A program made the translations under genes and the position numbers. DNA of 64,000 nucleotides from Pseudomonas panipatensis (GTDB lineage Bacteria; Pseudomonadota; Gammaproteobacteria; Pseudomonadales; Pseudomonadaceae): assembly GCF_900099785.1 (NCBI RefSeq), contig NZ_FNDS01000008.1, forward strand, positions 186,001 through 250,000, given 5' to 3'. How positions within the stretch are numbered: position 1 is the stretch's first letter; each line of letters starts with the position of its first letter. Below are positions 47,541 through 56,332 of the stretch, one piece after another. The notes under the pieces were generated by a model. It had not been told where the DNA came from, ran no database searches, and worked only from the letters and a program-made list of their open reading frames with translations.

Positions 47541-48293
47541 TCAATAGATGCTGAAGGGGAAGTACTTGTCGTTGATCTTCTTGTAGGTGCCGTCGTCGAC
47601 GATTTCCTTCAGCGCGGCGTTCAGCTTGTCGCGCAGCGGATCGCCCTTGCGCACGGCGATGCCGATCTTGTCGTTGTCGTACACCGGCTGGCCCTTGAAC
47701 TCGAAGTCCTTGCCGGCGTCGCTCTTCAGCCAGTCGAACTGCACGAACTTGTCGGCCAGCACGCCGTCCAGACGGCCCGAGGACAGGTCCAGGTAGGCGT
47801 TTTCCTGGGTGTCGTAGAGCTTGATGGTGACCACGTCGGAGAGGTGGTCTTCCAGCCAGGTGCCGGCGATGGTGGCGCGTTGCGCACCGATCACCTTGCC
47901 TTTCAGGTAAGCGTTGTCAGTCTTGAAGTCGACCGACTTGGGCGCGACGAATTGCAGCTTGTTGGTGTAGTACGGCGCGGTGAAGTCGACGGCCTGCTTG
48001 CGCTCGTCGGTGATCGACATGGAGGCGACGATGAGGTCGAACTTCTTGGCGTTCAGGGCCGGGATGATGCCGTCCCAGTCGGAGGTGACCACGTCGCACT
48101 CGGTCTTCATCTTGGCGCACAGCGCCTTGGCGATGTCGATGTCGAAGCCGACCACCTGGCCGCTGGCGTCGATGCCGTTGAAGGGGGGGTAGGCGCCCTC
48201 GGTGCCGATGCGCAGTTTCTCGGCGGCGACCGCGTGGGCGCCAAAAGCCAAGGTGGCCGCGGCGGCCAGGAGGATCTTCTTATAGCTCTTCAT
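47541..48293 (-). CDS. Periplasmic amino-acid binding protein (ArgT/HisJ type)
   Basis: Solute-binding protein of 250 residues with a Sec signal peptide ending near AVAAE. The mature start EKLRIGTEGAYPPFNG and the hinge VGFDIDIAKALCAKM are typical of lysine/arginine/ornithine/histidine binding proteins. It delivers its ligand to the permeases encoded downstream. A basic amino acid is the likely ligand but residues alone do not settle it. Confidence 0.9.
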   Translation of the reverse strand: MKSYKKILLAAAATLAFGAHAVAAEKLRIGTEGAYPPFNGIDASGQVVGFDIDIAKALCAKMKTECDVVTSDWDGIIPALNAKKFDLIVASMSITDERKQAVDFTAPYYTNKLQFVAPKSVDFKTDNAYLKGKVIGAQRATIAGTWLEDHLSDVVTIKLYDTQENAYLDLSSGRLDGVLADKFVQFDWLKSDAGKDFEFKGQPVYDNDKIGIAVRKGDPLRDKLNAALKEIVDDGTYKKINDKYFPFSIY

Positions 48294-48307
48294 GCAAGGT
48301 TGCTCCG

Positions 48308-49081
48308 TTAGCGGTGACTGGACATGAACTGCTTGCAGCGCGCTGACTGCGGATTCGCGAATACCTGGTCCGGTGTGCCCTGTTCCTCGACCAGCCCCTG
48401 GTGTAGGAACACCACTTCGCTGGAGACCTGGCGGGCAAAGTTCATCTCGTGGGTGACCAGCAGCATGGTGCGGCCTTCCTCGGCCAGCGCGCGGATCACG
48501 TTGAGCACTTCCTGAACCATTTCCGGGTCGAGCGCGGAGGTCGGCTCGTCGAACAGGATCACCTTGGGCTGCATGGCCAGGGTGCGGGCGATGGCCGCGC
48601 GCTGTTGCTGGCCGCCGGACAACTGCGAGGGGAAGCAGTGGCGCTTGTCGGCGATGCCGACTTTCGCCAGCAGGGCCTCGGCGATCTCCGTGGCCTCGGC
48701 GCGCGTTTTACCGAGCACGCGGCGCGGTGCCTCGATGATGTTGTCGAGGATGCTCATGTGCGGCCAGAGGTTGAAGTTCTGGAAGACGAAGCCGAGTTCG
48801 CTGCGCAGGCGGTTGATCTGCTTGCTGTCGGCTGCGACCAGTTCACCGTCCTTGGCCTTCTTCAGGCGGAGTTCTTCGCCGGCGACCAGGATTTGCCCCT
48901 GGTGCGGGTTCTCCAGCAGGTTGATGCAGCGCAGGAAGGTGGACTTACCCGAGCCGGAGGAGCCCAGGATGGAGATGACGTCGCCGTCGCGGGCGGTCAG
49001 GGAAATGCCCTTGAGAACTTCCAGGTCACCGTAACGCTTGTGCAGGTTACGGATCTCCAGAGCGGGAATGGCCTCGGCCAT
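48308..49081 (-). CDS. Amino-acid ABC transporter ATPase (HisP type)
   Basis: ATP-binding subunit of 257 residues. Walker A is GSSGSGKST, the signature is LSGGQQQRAAIA and Walker B is VILFDEPTSALDP. An insert with AGEELRLKKAKDGELVAAD between Walker A and the Q-loop is as in HisP. It is the first gene of the four-gene operon, 14 bases before the binding-protein gene. Confidence 0.94.
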   Translation of the reverse strand: MAEAIPALEIRNLHKRYGDLEVLKGISLTARDGDVISILGSSGSGKSTFLRCINLLENPHQGQILVAGEELRLKKAKDGELVAADSKQINRLRSELGFVFQNFNLWPHMSILDNIIEAPRRVLGKTRAEATEIAEALLAKVGIADKRHCFPSQLSGGQQQRAAIARTLAMQPKVILFDEPTSALDPEMVQEVLNVIRALAEEGRTMLLVTHEMNFARQVSSEVVFLHQGLVEEQGTPDQVFANPQSARCKQFMSSHR

Positions 49082-49423
49082 GGGTGGCTCCTCTCTTTCT
49101 TATTCGGATGCTTCGCGGGGGGACGCGGCAGGGGTTGGGGCCTTCCTGGCGAAGCGCAACCTATCATGCGTCCCATAGTGCGCCAAGCGCCCGAAGGCCG
49201 CGCAGGGCCTGGATTGTGGCAAGTTGTCGCATTGCCGAAGTGCCTTGTCGCCTGGGCTGAACAGTCACCCTGAAATGGGGCTGTGTGGCTGGCGCGGAGG
49301 CACTGGTGAACCCGTCGAACGGCGGGCCAGGCGAATGAGGGGCGCGATAGTGCCAGCTTCGACGCGGGTCGGGAAGTTGCTGCCGTGCCCTGATGCAATC
49401 ATCAGGGCACGGCGCTGCGAGGC
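49082..49423. other. Intergenic region between ABC operon and LtaS-like gene
   Basis: About 340 bases without a supported gene. It contains the leader of the ABC operon and the long hairpin at 49383-49412. I could not place a promoter with confidence. Confidence 0.6.
49383..49412 (-). terminator. Long hairpin after the LtaS-like gene
   Basis: A perfect 12-bp stem (49383-49394 with 49401-49412) and 6-base loop begins 12 bases past the stop. No T-run follows on the minus strand. Confidence 0.6.
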
Positions 49424-51772
49424 TCACTGGGTGAGTTGTTGCTCGTCGCCGCCGGAGGGGGCGAGGTCGTTGCCGTTGCTTTCGTCGTTGCTCTGGTCGA
49501 GCTGCCCGGCCATCAGCGCCGGCCGGCCGCCTATGCGCGGGCCGGGCAGGAAGCTGCCGCTGGCGACCCGTGTCGGTCCCGCCTGGCGAGCGTCGATGGT
49601 CGATTTGCGCGGCTGGGTCACCACGTGGAAGTCGGTGATCTCGATGATGCCCTTGCCCTCGGCCAGCAAGTGGAAGGAGAAGGCTTTGCGTGCTCGCTCA
49701 TTGTCGAAGCCGAAGGTCATCTCCAGCGGCTGGTCGCGCTTGAGCAGCGGGAACTCCGGGATGGGCAACGGTACCGGCTGTTCGAACTCGCGGGTCTTGA
49801 GCTGGACCCGGGCGCCCTTGCTGTCCATCTGCAAGGCGCGGATCTTCAGGCTCACCGTGGTGTGGCTGTCCGCCGGGAACTCCAGGTACTGCGCACCGAT
49901 GAGGTTGTCGGTGTATTCGTTGGTCACCTGCGGTTTCAGGCGGATGCGCTCCTGGGTGGCGAACTGGTATTCGCGGCCCAGCGGGCTGCTCATCAGCGAG
50001 TGATCGAGGATATCCGCGCGGGCGCTGATCAAGCGTGCCTGGCGACCGCTGAAGCGACCGACGAAGCGTGCGCTGTCGGCGATGAAACCGTCACTCTCGT
50101 AGCGCCGGCAGGCTTGCTGGAAGTCGCACTCGGTGAAGGTGTTCTTGCCGTCGTGATAGCGCAGCATGCCGTTGGTGAAGGAGATCATCTCGCGTCCGTT
50201 CGGGTACTCACGGAACAGCGAGCGGCCGGCAATATCCTTGGGCGGGACGAAGCCGAAGTAGTCGAGGACCGAGGCCGCCAGGTCGACGTGGCCGTAGACA
50301 CCATCCTTCACCGGCGGCAGCGCCGCCTGCTCGGGCGCCAGTACCAGGTTCATGCCCCAGGACGAGGCCAGGCGGACATTGTCGATGCCGTGCGATTCAT
50401 CGGAGGTGACGATGACCAGGGTGTCCTTGAGCACGCCCTGTTTCTCCAGGCCGCGCAGGAAATCGTCCATCGCGTCGTCCAGATAGCCCACCGCCGCCTG
50501 GCGCGCGGTCGGATACTTGGCCAGGTATTCCGGGGTCGCCGAATAGGGCTGGTGAGTGCCCACCGTCAGCAGGGTGAGCATCCATGGCTGCTTGTCCTTG
50601 CGCAGTTGCCCGACATAGTCCAGCGCGCCCTCGAAGAAGGCCTTGTCGTCCATGCCCCAGGCGAACTCCAGATAGGGCTTCTTCTTGAACCAGTCGCGGC
50701 CGAGGGTCTTGTCGAAGCCCATCGCCGGCATGACCTTGTCCTTGGCCATGAAGCGCAAGCCCGCGCCTTGCAGGAAGTGGGTGCTGAAGCCGTGCTGGCG
50801 CAACTGCGCGGGCAGGCACTCGGCGGCGCGCGCCGGATTGCCCAGCAGCTCGACGCCCTTGGGCGTGCCGTTGTCCAGCTTGCTGTAGTCGCCGCAGAGC
50901 ATGGCGTAGAGGCCGCGGATGGTCTGGTGGCTGTGCACCACGTAATCCGGGGTGGTCATGGCGCGTTCGGCCCAGGCGCTGAGCTTGGGCATCATGGACT
51001 CTTCGTAGCTGCTGCTCAGCGCGGCGCGGTTGGTCGCCACGTAGGCGCCGGGGATGCCTTCCATGGTGATGATCAGGACGTTGCGCGCGCTGCCGGGGGC
51101 GGCCAGCAGTGGGCTGCCGCTGAGGTCGAGCTGGGTCAGGCCGGTGACGTCGGGCGGGGTGTTGGCCTGGTCGCCGGCCAGCCAGTCTTCCGCTGCCAGT
51201 TGGCCCTGCGCGGCCACGCCGGCCAGCAAGCGGTGCGGCAGGTTGAACTGCTTCCAAACGTCGGCATCGCTGGGGATCACGAACTGTAGGCCGAAGTGGC
51301 CGGCCAGCATGGCGACCGGCAAGGCATAGGCGTATCCCGGCAGGCGTCGTTCGCGACGGCGCCAGAGCAGCACGCAGGCAAGCATGCTGGTCGCCAGGGC
51401 GCCAGCCAGCCAGGGGTGGGCGATGCCGCCGCCCTGGGTGGAGTTGCCGACGAACTGTGGGTCGGCGAGGAAGTGCAGGTCGCTCGGATCGGGCATGCGG
51501 CCGACGGCGCTGATGAGTTCGGCGTTGCCGATGGTCATCAGCCCCCACAGCAGCATGGCGGGCAGGGCGACATAAAGACGGCGGTTATGCAGCAGCAGAA
51601 CCAGCAGGCTGCCCATGGCGGCGTCCGACAGATAGCCGAACAGGGTGCTCCAGCCGAAGCAATAGCGGCTAACCAGGGGTATCAGCAGGAACAGGGTGGC
51701 GAGGAGGAGCAGGTTGCCACGGCTCTGCCACCAGCGAATGAGAGGATGCACAGGCACTCCGTTTTCGAGCAT
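49424..51772 (-). CDS. LtaS/OpgB-type membrane phosphotransferase
   Basis: Protein of 782 residues with about five N-terminal membrane segments and a periplasmic sulfatase-fold domain (about 225-530). The metal site begins NVLIITMEG; the presumed nucleophile Thr lies in HSHQTIRGLYAM, and TVGTHQPY and VTSDESHG complete the site. This is the pattern of phosphoglycerol or phosphoethanolamine transferases, not true sulfatases, which need Cys/Ser in CxPSR. The last 200 residues are a beta-rich domain. A GTG eight codons in (51751) has a better Shine-Dalgarno (GGAG) than the ATG at 51772. The substrate could be periplasmic glucan. Confidence 0.8.
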   Translation of the reverse strand: MLENGVPVHPLIRWWQSRGNLLLLATLFLLIPLVSRYCFGWSTLFGYLSDAAMGSLLVLLLHNRRLYVALPAMLLWGLMTIGNAELISAVGRMPDPSDLHFLADPQFVGNSTQGGGIAHPWLAGALATSMLACVLLWRRRERRLPGYAYALPVAMLAGHFGLQFVIPSDADVWKQFNLPHRLLAGVAAQGQLAAEDWLAGDQANTPPDVTGLTQLDLSGSPLLAAPGSARNVLIITMEGIPGAYVATNRAALSSSYEESMMPKLSAWAERAMTTPDYVVHSHQTIRGLYAMLCGDYSKLDNGTPKGVELLGNPARAAECLPAQLRQHGFSTHFLQGAGLRFMAKDKVMPAMGFDKTLGRDWFKKKPYLEFAWGMDDKAFFEGALDYVGQLRKDKQPWMLTLLTVGTHQPYSATPEYLAKYPTARQAAVGYLDDAMDDFLRGLEKQGVLKDTLVIVTSDESHGIDNVRLASSWGMNLVLAPEQAALPPVKDGVYGHVDLAASVLDYFGFVPPKDIAGRSLFREYPNGREMISFTNGMLRYHDGKNTFTECDFQQACRRYESDGFIADSARFVGRFSGRQARLISARADILDHSLMSSPLGREYQFATQERIRLKPQVTNEYTDNLIGAQYLEFPADSHTTVSLKIRALQMDSKGARVQLKTREFEQPVPLPIPEFPLLKRDQPLEMTFGFDNERARKAFSFHLLAEGKGIIEITDFHVVTQPRKSTIDARQAGPTRVASGSFLPGPRIGGRPALMAGQLDQSNDESNGNDLAPSGGDEQQLTQ

Positions 51773-52119
51773 CGAGGTGCGGAGGGTATCCCACCTCTTC
51801 GGTGGAAATCGTCCGGGGTGTCATCATTCTGAAAGATGGATGTGCTTGTCCACCCTGCACAATCATAGTGCGGAAATTTCCGCCGGGCTGATGGGCCAGG
51901 TGTGTGCTGTCGGAACGTTGGAAGGTGCTGGTCGCGGCCAGATGGCGGGGCGCGTACGGGGCAGGCTCGGCGCTGATGATCGAGCCGGCGTTGTGCCGGG
52001 TGAGTCGGCAGCGCGGCACGCGGAAAAGCAGCAGGCGGGATTGGCCGCCTATCAAAGCGAGAAGCCCCTGGGGCCTTAGGGTCTCAGGGGCTTTGAGCGT
52101 CAGTGTATGCGGGGCGGTT
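51773..52119. other. Intergenic region
   Basis: About 350 bases without a supported gene. It holds the hairpin at 52062-52093 and the leader of the LtaS-like gene. Confidence 0.6.
52062..52093 (-). terminator. Stem-loop after the 61-residue gene
   Basis: A 9-bp stem (52062-52070 with 52085-52093) 27 bases past the stop of the small gene. The minus-strand tail is pyrimidine-rich (TTCTCGCTTT), so moderate termination is plausible. Confidence 0.55.
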
Positions 52120-52305
52120 TCACGCCTTGGTATTGATGATGGTGCCAACGCTGCCGGAGGTGGCCTTGGGTTGCTCCACTTCACCTGGCTTGCTGCCGTC
52201 ATGGTCGCCATCGCTGTCGACGGTGCTGGCTTGAGCCTGTTGCGTCTTGACCTGGGTGGGAAGGTGCAGGTTTACGGGGGTCGAACTGCCAATTGCCGAT
52301 GTCAT
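52120..52305 (-). CDS. Small hydrophilic protein of unknown function
   Basis: A 61-residue frame with a good Shine-Dalgarno (GAGGG, 8 bases before ATG), a following hairpin, and no overlap with other genes. The product is polar and rich in Ser, Thr, Gln and Asp, has no signal peptide or membrane segment and ends GTIINTKA. The low complexity suggests an unfolded protein. I do not recognise the family. Confidence 0.6.
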   Translation of the reverse strand: MTSAIGSSTPVNLHLPTQVKTQQAQASTVDSDGDHDGSKPGEVEQPKATSGSVGTIINTKA

Positions 52306-52474
52306 GCTGATTCCCTCGGAGGGCGCGGTTGTGGAATCCAGGCCATCGGCTGATTGGGCAGGATGATTAAGGCGGAATCTGCAATTGGCTTTATCCGTTT
52401 CTGCAAATATGCGCCGGTGGGGATCGGCTCGCCATGGGCGGCGTCAGGAGCGGCGGCTTTTCGAGAACGCAGAC

Positions 52475-52501
52475 AACAAAAAACCGGCACTAGGGCCGGT
52501 T
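52475..52501 (-). terminator. Terminator of tRNA-Phe
   Basis: A 7-bp stem (52482-52488 with 52495-52501) and 6-base loop followed on the minus strand by TTTTTTG. It lies about 45 bases past the tRNA 3' end. Confidence 0.9.
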
Positions 52502-52545
52502 CTTTGTGAGCTTCAGGTCGTTTCGCACCACCTGAAACTGGAAGG

Positions 52546-52621
52546 TGGTGCCCAGGGACGGAATCGAACCGCCGACACGGGGATTTTCAATCCCCTGCTC
52601 TACCAACTGAGCTACCTGGGC
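52546..52621 (-). tRNA. tRNA-Phe (anticodon GAA)
   Basis: 76 bases including encoded CCA. The acceptor stem begins GCCCAGG and the anticodon loop TTGAAAA carries GAA between perfect GGGGA/TCCCC stems; the T-arm has GGTTCGATTCC. Same position as in PAO1, between the LtaS-like gene and yggX. Confidence 0.97.
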
Positions 52622-52633
52622 AACGTGGCGCGC

Positions 52634-52662
52634 ATTAAAAGGGTTTTCCGAAGGGGTGTCAA
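52634..52662 (-). promoter_or_regulatory. Promoter of tRNA-Phe
   Basis: Minus-strand -35 TTGACA (52657-52662), 17-base spacer, -10 TTTAAT (52634-52639), ending 12 bases before the tRNA. A GC-rich stretch at the start resembles a discriminator for stringent control. Confidence 0.85.
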
Positions 52663-52699
52663 GCGCGTCGCGAAAAAAATTTTCAGTTAATACCGAAGC

Positions 52700-52972
52700 T
52701 TACGCGCTGGGCGGGACGTAACCCTCGGCCTGGGCGTATTCCTCGCCGGAGAGGAACTTGTCCATCTCCTCCTGGAGGAACTTGCGGTCCTCGGCGTTCA
52801 TCATGTTCAGGCGACGCTCGTTGATCAGCATGGTCTGGTGCTTCTGCCATTCGTCCCAGGCCTTCTTCGACACCTGCTCGTAGATGTCCTGGCCCTTGGC
52901 GCCGGGGTAGGGCGGGCGATCGAGGCCGGGCAGCTCTTCTTTGTACTTGCGGCACATCACCAGTCGGGTCAT
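52700..52972 (-). CDS. yggX: Fe(II)-trafficking protein YggX
   Basis: Cytoplasmic protein of 90 residues that protects iron-sulfur clusters and moves iron. The conserved Cys7 is in [14 protein letters not shown], followed by PPYPG and [14 protein letters not shown]. It overlaps mutY by four bases, so it is co-expressed with an iron-sulfur repair enzyme, as in E. coli. Confidence 0.96.
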   Translation of the reverse strand: MTRLVMCRKYKEELPGLDRPPYPGAKGQDIYEQVSKKAWDEWQKHQTMLINERRLNMMNAEDRKFLQEEMDKFLSGEEYAQAEGYVPPSA

Positions 52973-54036
52973 GACATCTCTCCTGCATTCAAAGCGTCGG
53001 CTGCCCGTTTCAGCAGCTTTTTAACCGGGGCGGCAAGGCCGAGCCGCGGCGGGGTGGCGAGGTTATACCAGAGCCAGTCGCCCTCGGCCACGGCGCTGGG
53101 CGCGTCCTCGACGCGCACCAGCCAGGGTTCGATGGCCAGTTGGAAATGGCTGAAGGTGTGGGTCAGGCCGGGCAGTTCGCGGCGCTGGCCCAGGCGCAGG
53201 GCGTGTTGTTCGGCGAGGGGCGCGAGGGCGGCCAGGTCGTCCAGTTCAGGGAAACTCCAGAGCCCACCCCAGAGGCCGGTCGACGGGCGGCGATAGAGCA
53301 GGATGGCGCCGTCGCGGTTGGCCAGGATCGGCATCAGGGTGCGCTTCTGCGGCAGTGCCTTGCGCGGCTTGGACACCGGGAAATCGCTCTCGCGACCAAG
53401 CAGGTGCGCACGGCAACCTTCGCGCAGCGGACACAGCAGGCAGCTCGGCTTGCTGCGGGTGCAGAGGGTGGCGCCCAGGTCCATCATCGCCTGGGTGTAG
53501 TGATTGACCCGCGCGTGGGGGGTGAAGCGCTCGGCCGCGTCCCAGAGTTGCCTGGCGATCTTCGGTTCGCCCGGATAGCCGTCGCAGGCCAGGTAGCGCG
53601 CCAGGACGCGCTTGACGTTGCCGTCGAGGATGGGCGCGCGCAGCCCCATGGCGATGCTGGCGATCGCGCCAGCGGTGGAGCGGCCGATGCCGGGCAGTTC
53701 GGCGAGCTGCTCGACGTCGCGGGGGAATTCTCCGCCGTGCTGTTCCACCACGCGCTTCGCCGTCTTGTGCAGGTTGCGCGCGCGGCTGTAGTAGCCCAGG
53801 CCGGTCCATAGATGCAGCACTTCGTCCTCGGCGGCGGCGGCCAGCGCCTGCACCGTGGGCAGGGCGTCCATGAAGCGGTCGTAGTAGCCCATCACGGTGC
53901 TGACCTGGGTCTGTTGCAGCATGATTTCCGACACCCACACCCGGTAGGGGGTGATGTCGCGCTGCCAGGGCAGGTCATGGCGGCCGTGGCGGTCGAACCA
54001 GTCGAGTACCGCCGAGTTGAAGCGTTCTGGAGTCAT
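52969..54036 (-). CDS. mutY: Adenine DNA glycosylase MutY
   Basis: Removes adenine mispaired with 8-oxoguanine. The 355 residues contain the catalytic Glu37 ([10 protein letters not shown]), helix-hairpin-helix [12 protein letters not shown] with Asp138 in ILDGNVKR, and the 4Fe-4S ligands Cys192, Cys199, Cys202 and Cys208 (CX6CX2CX5C). A C-terminal NUDIX-like domain recognises 8-oxoG. It overlaps asmA and yggX by four bases each. Confidence 0.97.
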   Translation of the reverse strand: MTPERFNSAVLDWFDRHGRHDLPWQRDITPYRVWVSEIMLQQTQVSTVMGYYDRFMDALPTVQALAAAAEDEVLHLWTGLGYYSRARNLHKTAKRVVEQHGGEFPRDVEQLAELPGIGRSTAGAIASIAMGLRAPILDGNVKRVLARYLACDGYPGEPKIARQLWDAAERFTPHARVNHYTQAMMDLGATLCTRSKPSCLLCPLREGCRAHLLGRESDFPVSKPRKALPQKRTLMPILANRDGAILLYRRPSTGLWGGLWSFPELDDLAALAPLAEQHALRLGQRRELPGLTHTFSHFQLAIEPWLVRVEDAPSAVAEGDWLWYNLATPPRLGLAAPVKKLLKRAADALNAGEMS

Positions 54037-56267
54037 TTTTTCTTGAACAGGTTTTTCAGGGCGTCTTTGAGTTCGGGGCTGACTTTATCGCCGAGTTTCT
54101 CGTCGATCTTGTCGTTCAGGCGCTGGCCGGCCAGTTGCGCGGCGATCTGGCCGACACCGTCCTTGTCCAGGCGGCAGGCCTTGGCGCCGAGTTCCAGCGG
54201 GCCGCGGCAGCGCAGCGGCCATTCGATGCCGGCGTAGCGCTTGTTCACCTCGCAGGCGGGGTCGGGCATGTCGCTCTTGTCGCCTTCGATGATCACGCCG
54301 AGCCGATAATCCATGCCCAGCACGCGCAGGTCGAGGTCGCCGTTACCCTTGACCGTCAGCCCCGGGACGCTGGCCTTGAGATCGGGGTTGCTGGCCACGC
54401 CGTTGCGGAAGGTCAGGTTGCCTTGCAGTTCGCGGAAGGGCGTGTCCTTGCCGCCGTGCTCGGCGCTCAGGGTCTTGCGGTTGAGCGTGGCGATGCCGCG
54501 GCACAGTTGCTCTTCGAGGTTGGCGTTGAGCAGCACGCCCTTGCTGATGTCGAAGCGCGCGTTGCCGTTGAGGTTGTCGATCCAGGCCTTTTGACTGTTG
54601 CCCTGGGTGGTGAGGTCGGCATCCAGGTCGAGCAGGCCGGTGACCGGTGGCTTCTGCCCCTGGGCTTCGAGGATGCGCTCGATCGGCACGCCGGCGATGT
54701 GCTTCTGCGCGCTGAGCAGCGGGACGTCCTGGCGCACGTCGAGGCTGGCCTTGGCGTTGAAGCGGCCGTCATAGAGTTCGCCACGCATGTCGTCGAGGCT
54801 GAGTTGGCCGTTCTGCCCGTGCAGCTTGAGCACGGCATTCTCGATCGGCAGCTTGTCGAGGGTCAGTTGGCCGAGGTTCAGCGCGATATCCAGGTCGAGG
54901 CCGCGCAGGCGCGCCAACGGCAGCAAGGGCGTGTCGCTCCAGGCCTGTTGGGTCGGCGCGTTGGGTAGCGGCGAGTCGCCCTTGGTGGTGGCGCTGGCCA
55001 GGGTGGCATCGACCTCCGCCTTGCGGCTGCTGCTGGTCGCTTCGGCATCCTTGACGGCCTTGCCCGGCAGGTAGCGGTCGAGGTCCAGGCGATCACCGCT
55101 GAGCTGGACGCGCCAGGCCTGCTTGGCGATGTCGGCCAGGCCGAGGTTGCCGCTGAAGGTGCTGTCGTCGAGCTTGAGCTTGATATCGCCGAGGTTGACG
55201 CTGTTCAGCCCGCCATCCAGGCGCGCGGCCAGCTCCAGGCGGGTCAGGGTGTTGCTGTCGGCCATGGCTGGCAGGCTCTGGCCAATGCCGTCGAGGAAGT
55301 CACGCAGGTTGAACTGGGCGATGGACAGGCCGCCAGTGAATTTCGGCTCCTTGTCCAGGTCGCGCGCCTTGAGTTCGCCGAGGGCGCGCAGTTGGTTGAT
55401 CGACAGTTTGAGGCCGGTCCATTCGGCGATCTGCGCGGCCTGGTCGAGCAGCAATTGGCCCTGGGCGGAGAAGGTCGCGGTCTTGCCCTGCAAGGGATCG
55501 CCGGCGAGTTCGCCGGAGAGCTTGGCGTCTTCCAGTTGGTAGCGCTTGAGGGCGCGATCGAAGCGCAGGCTGCCGGTCAGCTCGGTCTTGGCGCGAACCA
55601 GCGGTTGGTTGCTGCTCAGGTAGGCGCTGAGCTTGAAGGGGATGCTGCTGCTTTCGCGGATGGCCCCGGTGTTCAGGTCCAGGCCTTCGACGCCGTACTG
55701 CTTGCCGCTCTGCTCATCGCTGAAGTCGATGCGCGCGTTCTTCACATTGAGGCTGTCGATGTCCAGTTGCAGCGGTTGCGGGATGTCCCGCACCTGCGCT
55801 TTCGGCGCTTCGCCGGACGCGCCTTGCGGCGCCGTGGGCTGAGTGCCGGCGGCGCTTGCCTGCGCCGGCTTGCCGATGTTTTCCCAGTTGCCGGCGCCAT
55901 TCTTGTCGCGGATGAGCGTCAGGGTCAGGCCTTCGACGCGGATGTCGCTCATCTGCACCTGCCGACGCAGCAGCGGCAGCACGCGTACCGACAGGCCGAG
56001 CAGTTGCAGGTCGGCGAAGGGTTTGTTCGGCGTGCTGGCGCTGGCCACGCTGGTGTCGTGCAGCTCCAGGCCCAGCCAGGGGAACAGGCTCCAGCCGATA
56101 TCGCCCTTCAGGCCCAGTTCCAGATTGGCCTTGTCGCGGGCGAGCTGGCGGATTTCGTCCTTGTAGTCGTTGGGGTTGAAGAAGTGGGTGAGGATGAAGC
56201 CGGCGGCGACGACGAGTAACAGCAGGGCCAGGATGACGATGCCCAGGATTTTGCCGAACGCTTTCAT
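54033..56267 (-). CDS. AsmA family protein
   Basis: Inner-membrane anchored protein of 744 residues from the ATG at 56267, which has AAGGA seven bases upstream; the frame extends to 56315 without such a site. One N-terminal membrane helix (about 7-27) is followed by a long periplasmic beta-rich region typical of AsmA, now viewed as a bridge for phospholipid movement to the outer membrane. A low-complexity stretch rich in Ala, Thr and Gln lies at about 125-150. It is first in the asmA-mutY-yggX operon. Confidence 0.92.
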   Translation of the reverse strand: MKAFGKILGIVILALLLLVVAAGFILTHFFNPNDYKDEIRQLARDKANLELGLKGDIGWSLFPWLGLELHDTSVASASTPNKPFADLQLLGLSVRVLPLLRRQVQMSDIRVEGLTLTLIRDKNGAGNWENIGKPAQASAAGTQPTAPQGASGEAPKAQVRDIPQPLQLDIDSLNVKNARIDFSDEQSGKQYGVEGLDLNTGAIRESSSIPFKLSAYLSSNQPLVRAKTELTGSLRFDRALKRYQLEDAKLSGELAGDPLQGKTATFSAQGQLLLDQAAQIAEWTGLKLSINQLRALGELKARDLDKEPKFTGGLSIAQFNLRDFLDGIGQSLPAMADSNTLTRLELAARLDGGLNSVNLGDIKLKLDDSTFSGNLGLADIAKQAWRVQLSGDRLDLDRYLPGKAVKDAEATSSSRKAEVDATLASATTKGDSPLPNAPTQQAWSDTPLLPLARLRGLDLDIALNLGQLTLDKLPIENAVLKLHGQNGQLSLDDMRGELYDGRFNAKASLDVRQDVPLLSAQKHIAGVPIERILEAQGQKPPVTGLLDLDADLTTQGNSQKAWIDNLNGNARFDISKGVLLNANLEEQLCRGIATLNRKTLSAEHGGKDTPFRELQGNLTFRNGVASNPDLKASVPGLTVKGNGDLDLRVLGMDYRLGVIIEGDKSDMPDPACEVNKRYAGIEWPLRCRGPLELGAKACRLDKDGVGQIAAQLAGQRLNDKIDEKLGDKVSPELKDALKNLFKKK

Positions 56268-56332
56268 GGACGGATCCTTGTTCTGGCGACGGGTGGAGTG
56301 GCGGAAGTATATCAACGTCGCCGCGCCAGCTC

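Noticed and set aside
49424..51772. Sulfatase that would remove the sulfate of the polysaccharide
   Set aside because: The domain has the LtaS/OpgB-type Thr region and membrane segments, not the Cys/Ser-x-Pro-Ser-Arg motif of true sulfatases, and the gene is conserved in core synteny far from the sulfation genes.
52385..52690. A 101-codon plus-strand frame across tRNA-Phe
   Set aside because: It reads through the antisense strand of a tRNA and its terminator; the commonly mis-annotated type of frame opposite a tRNA.
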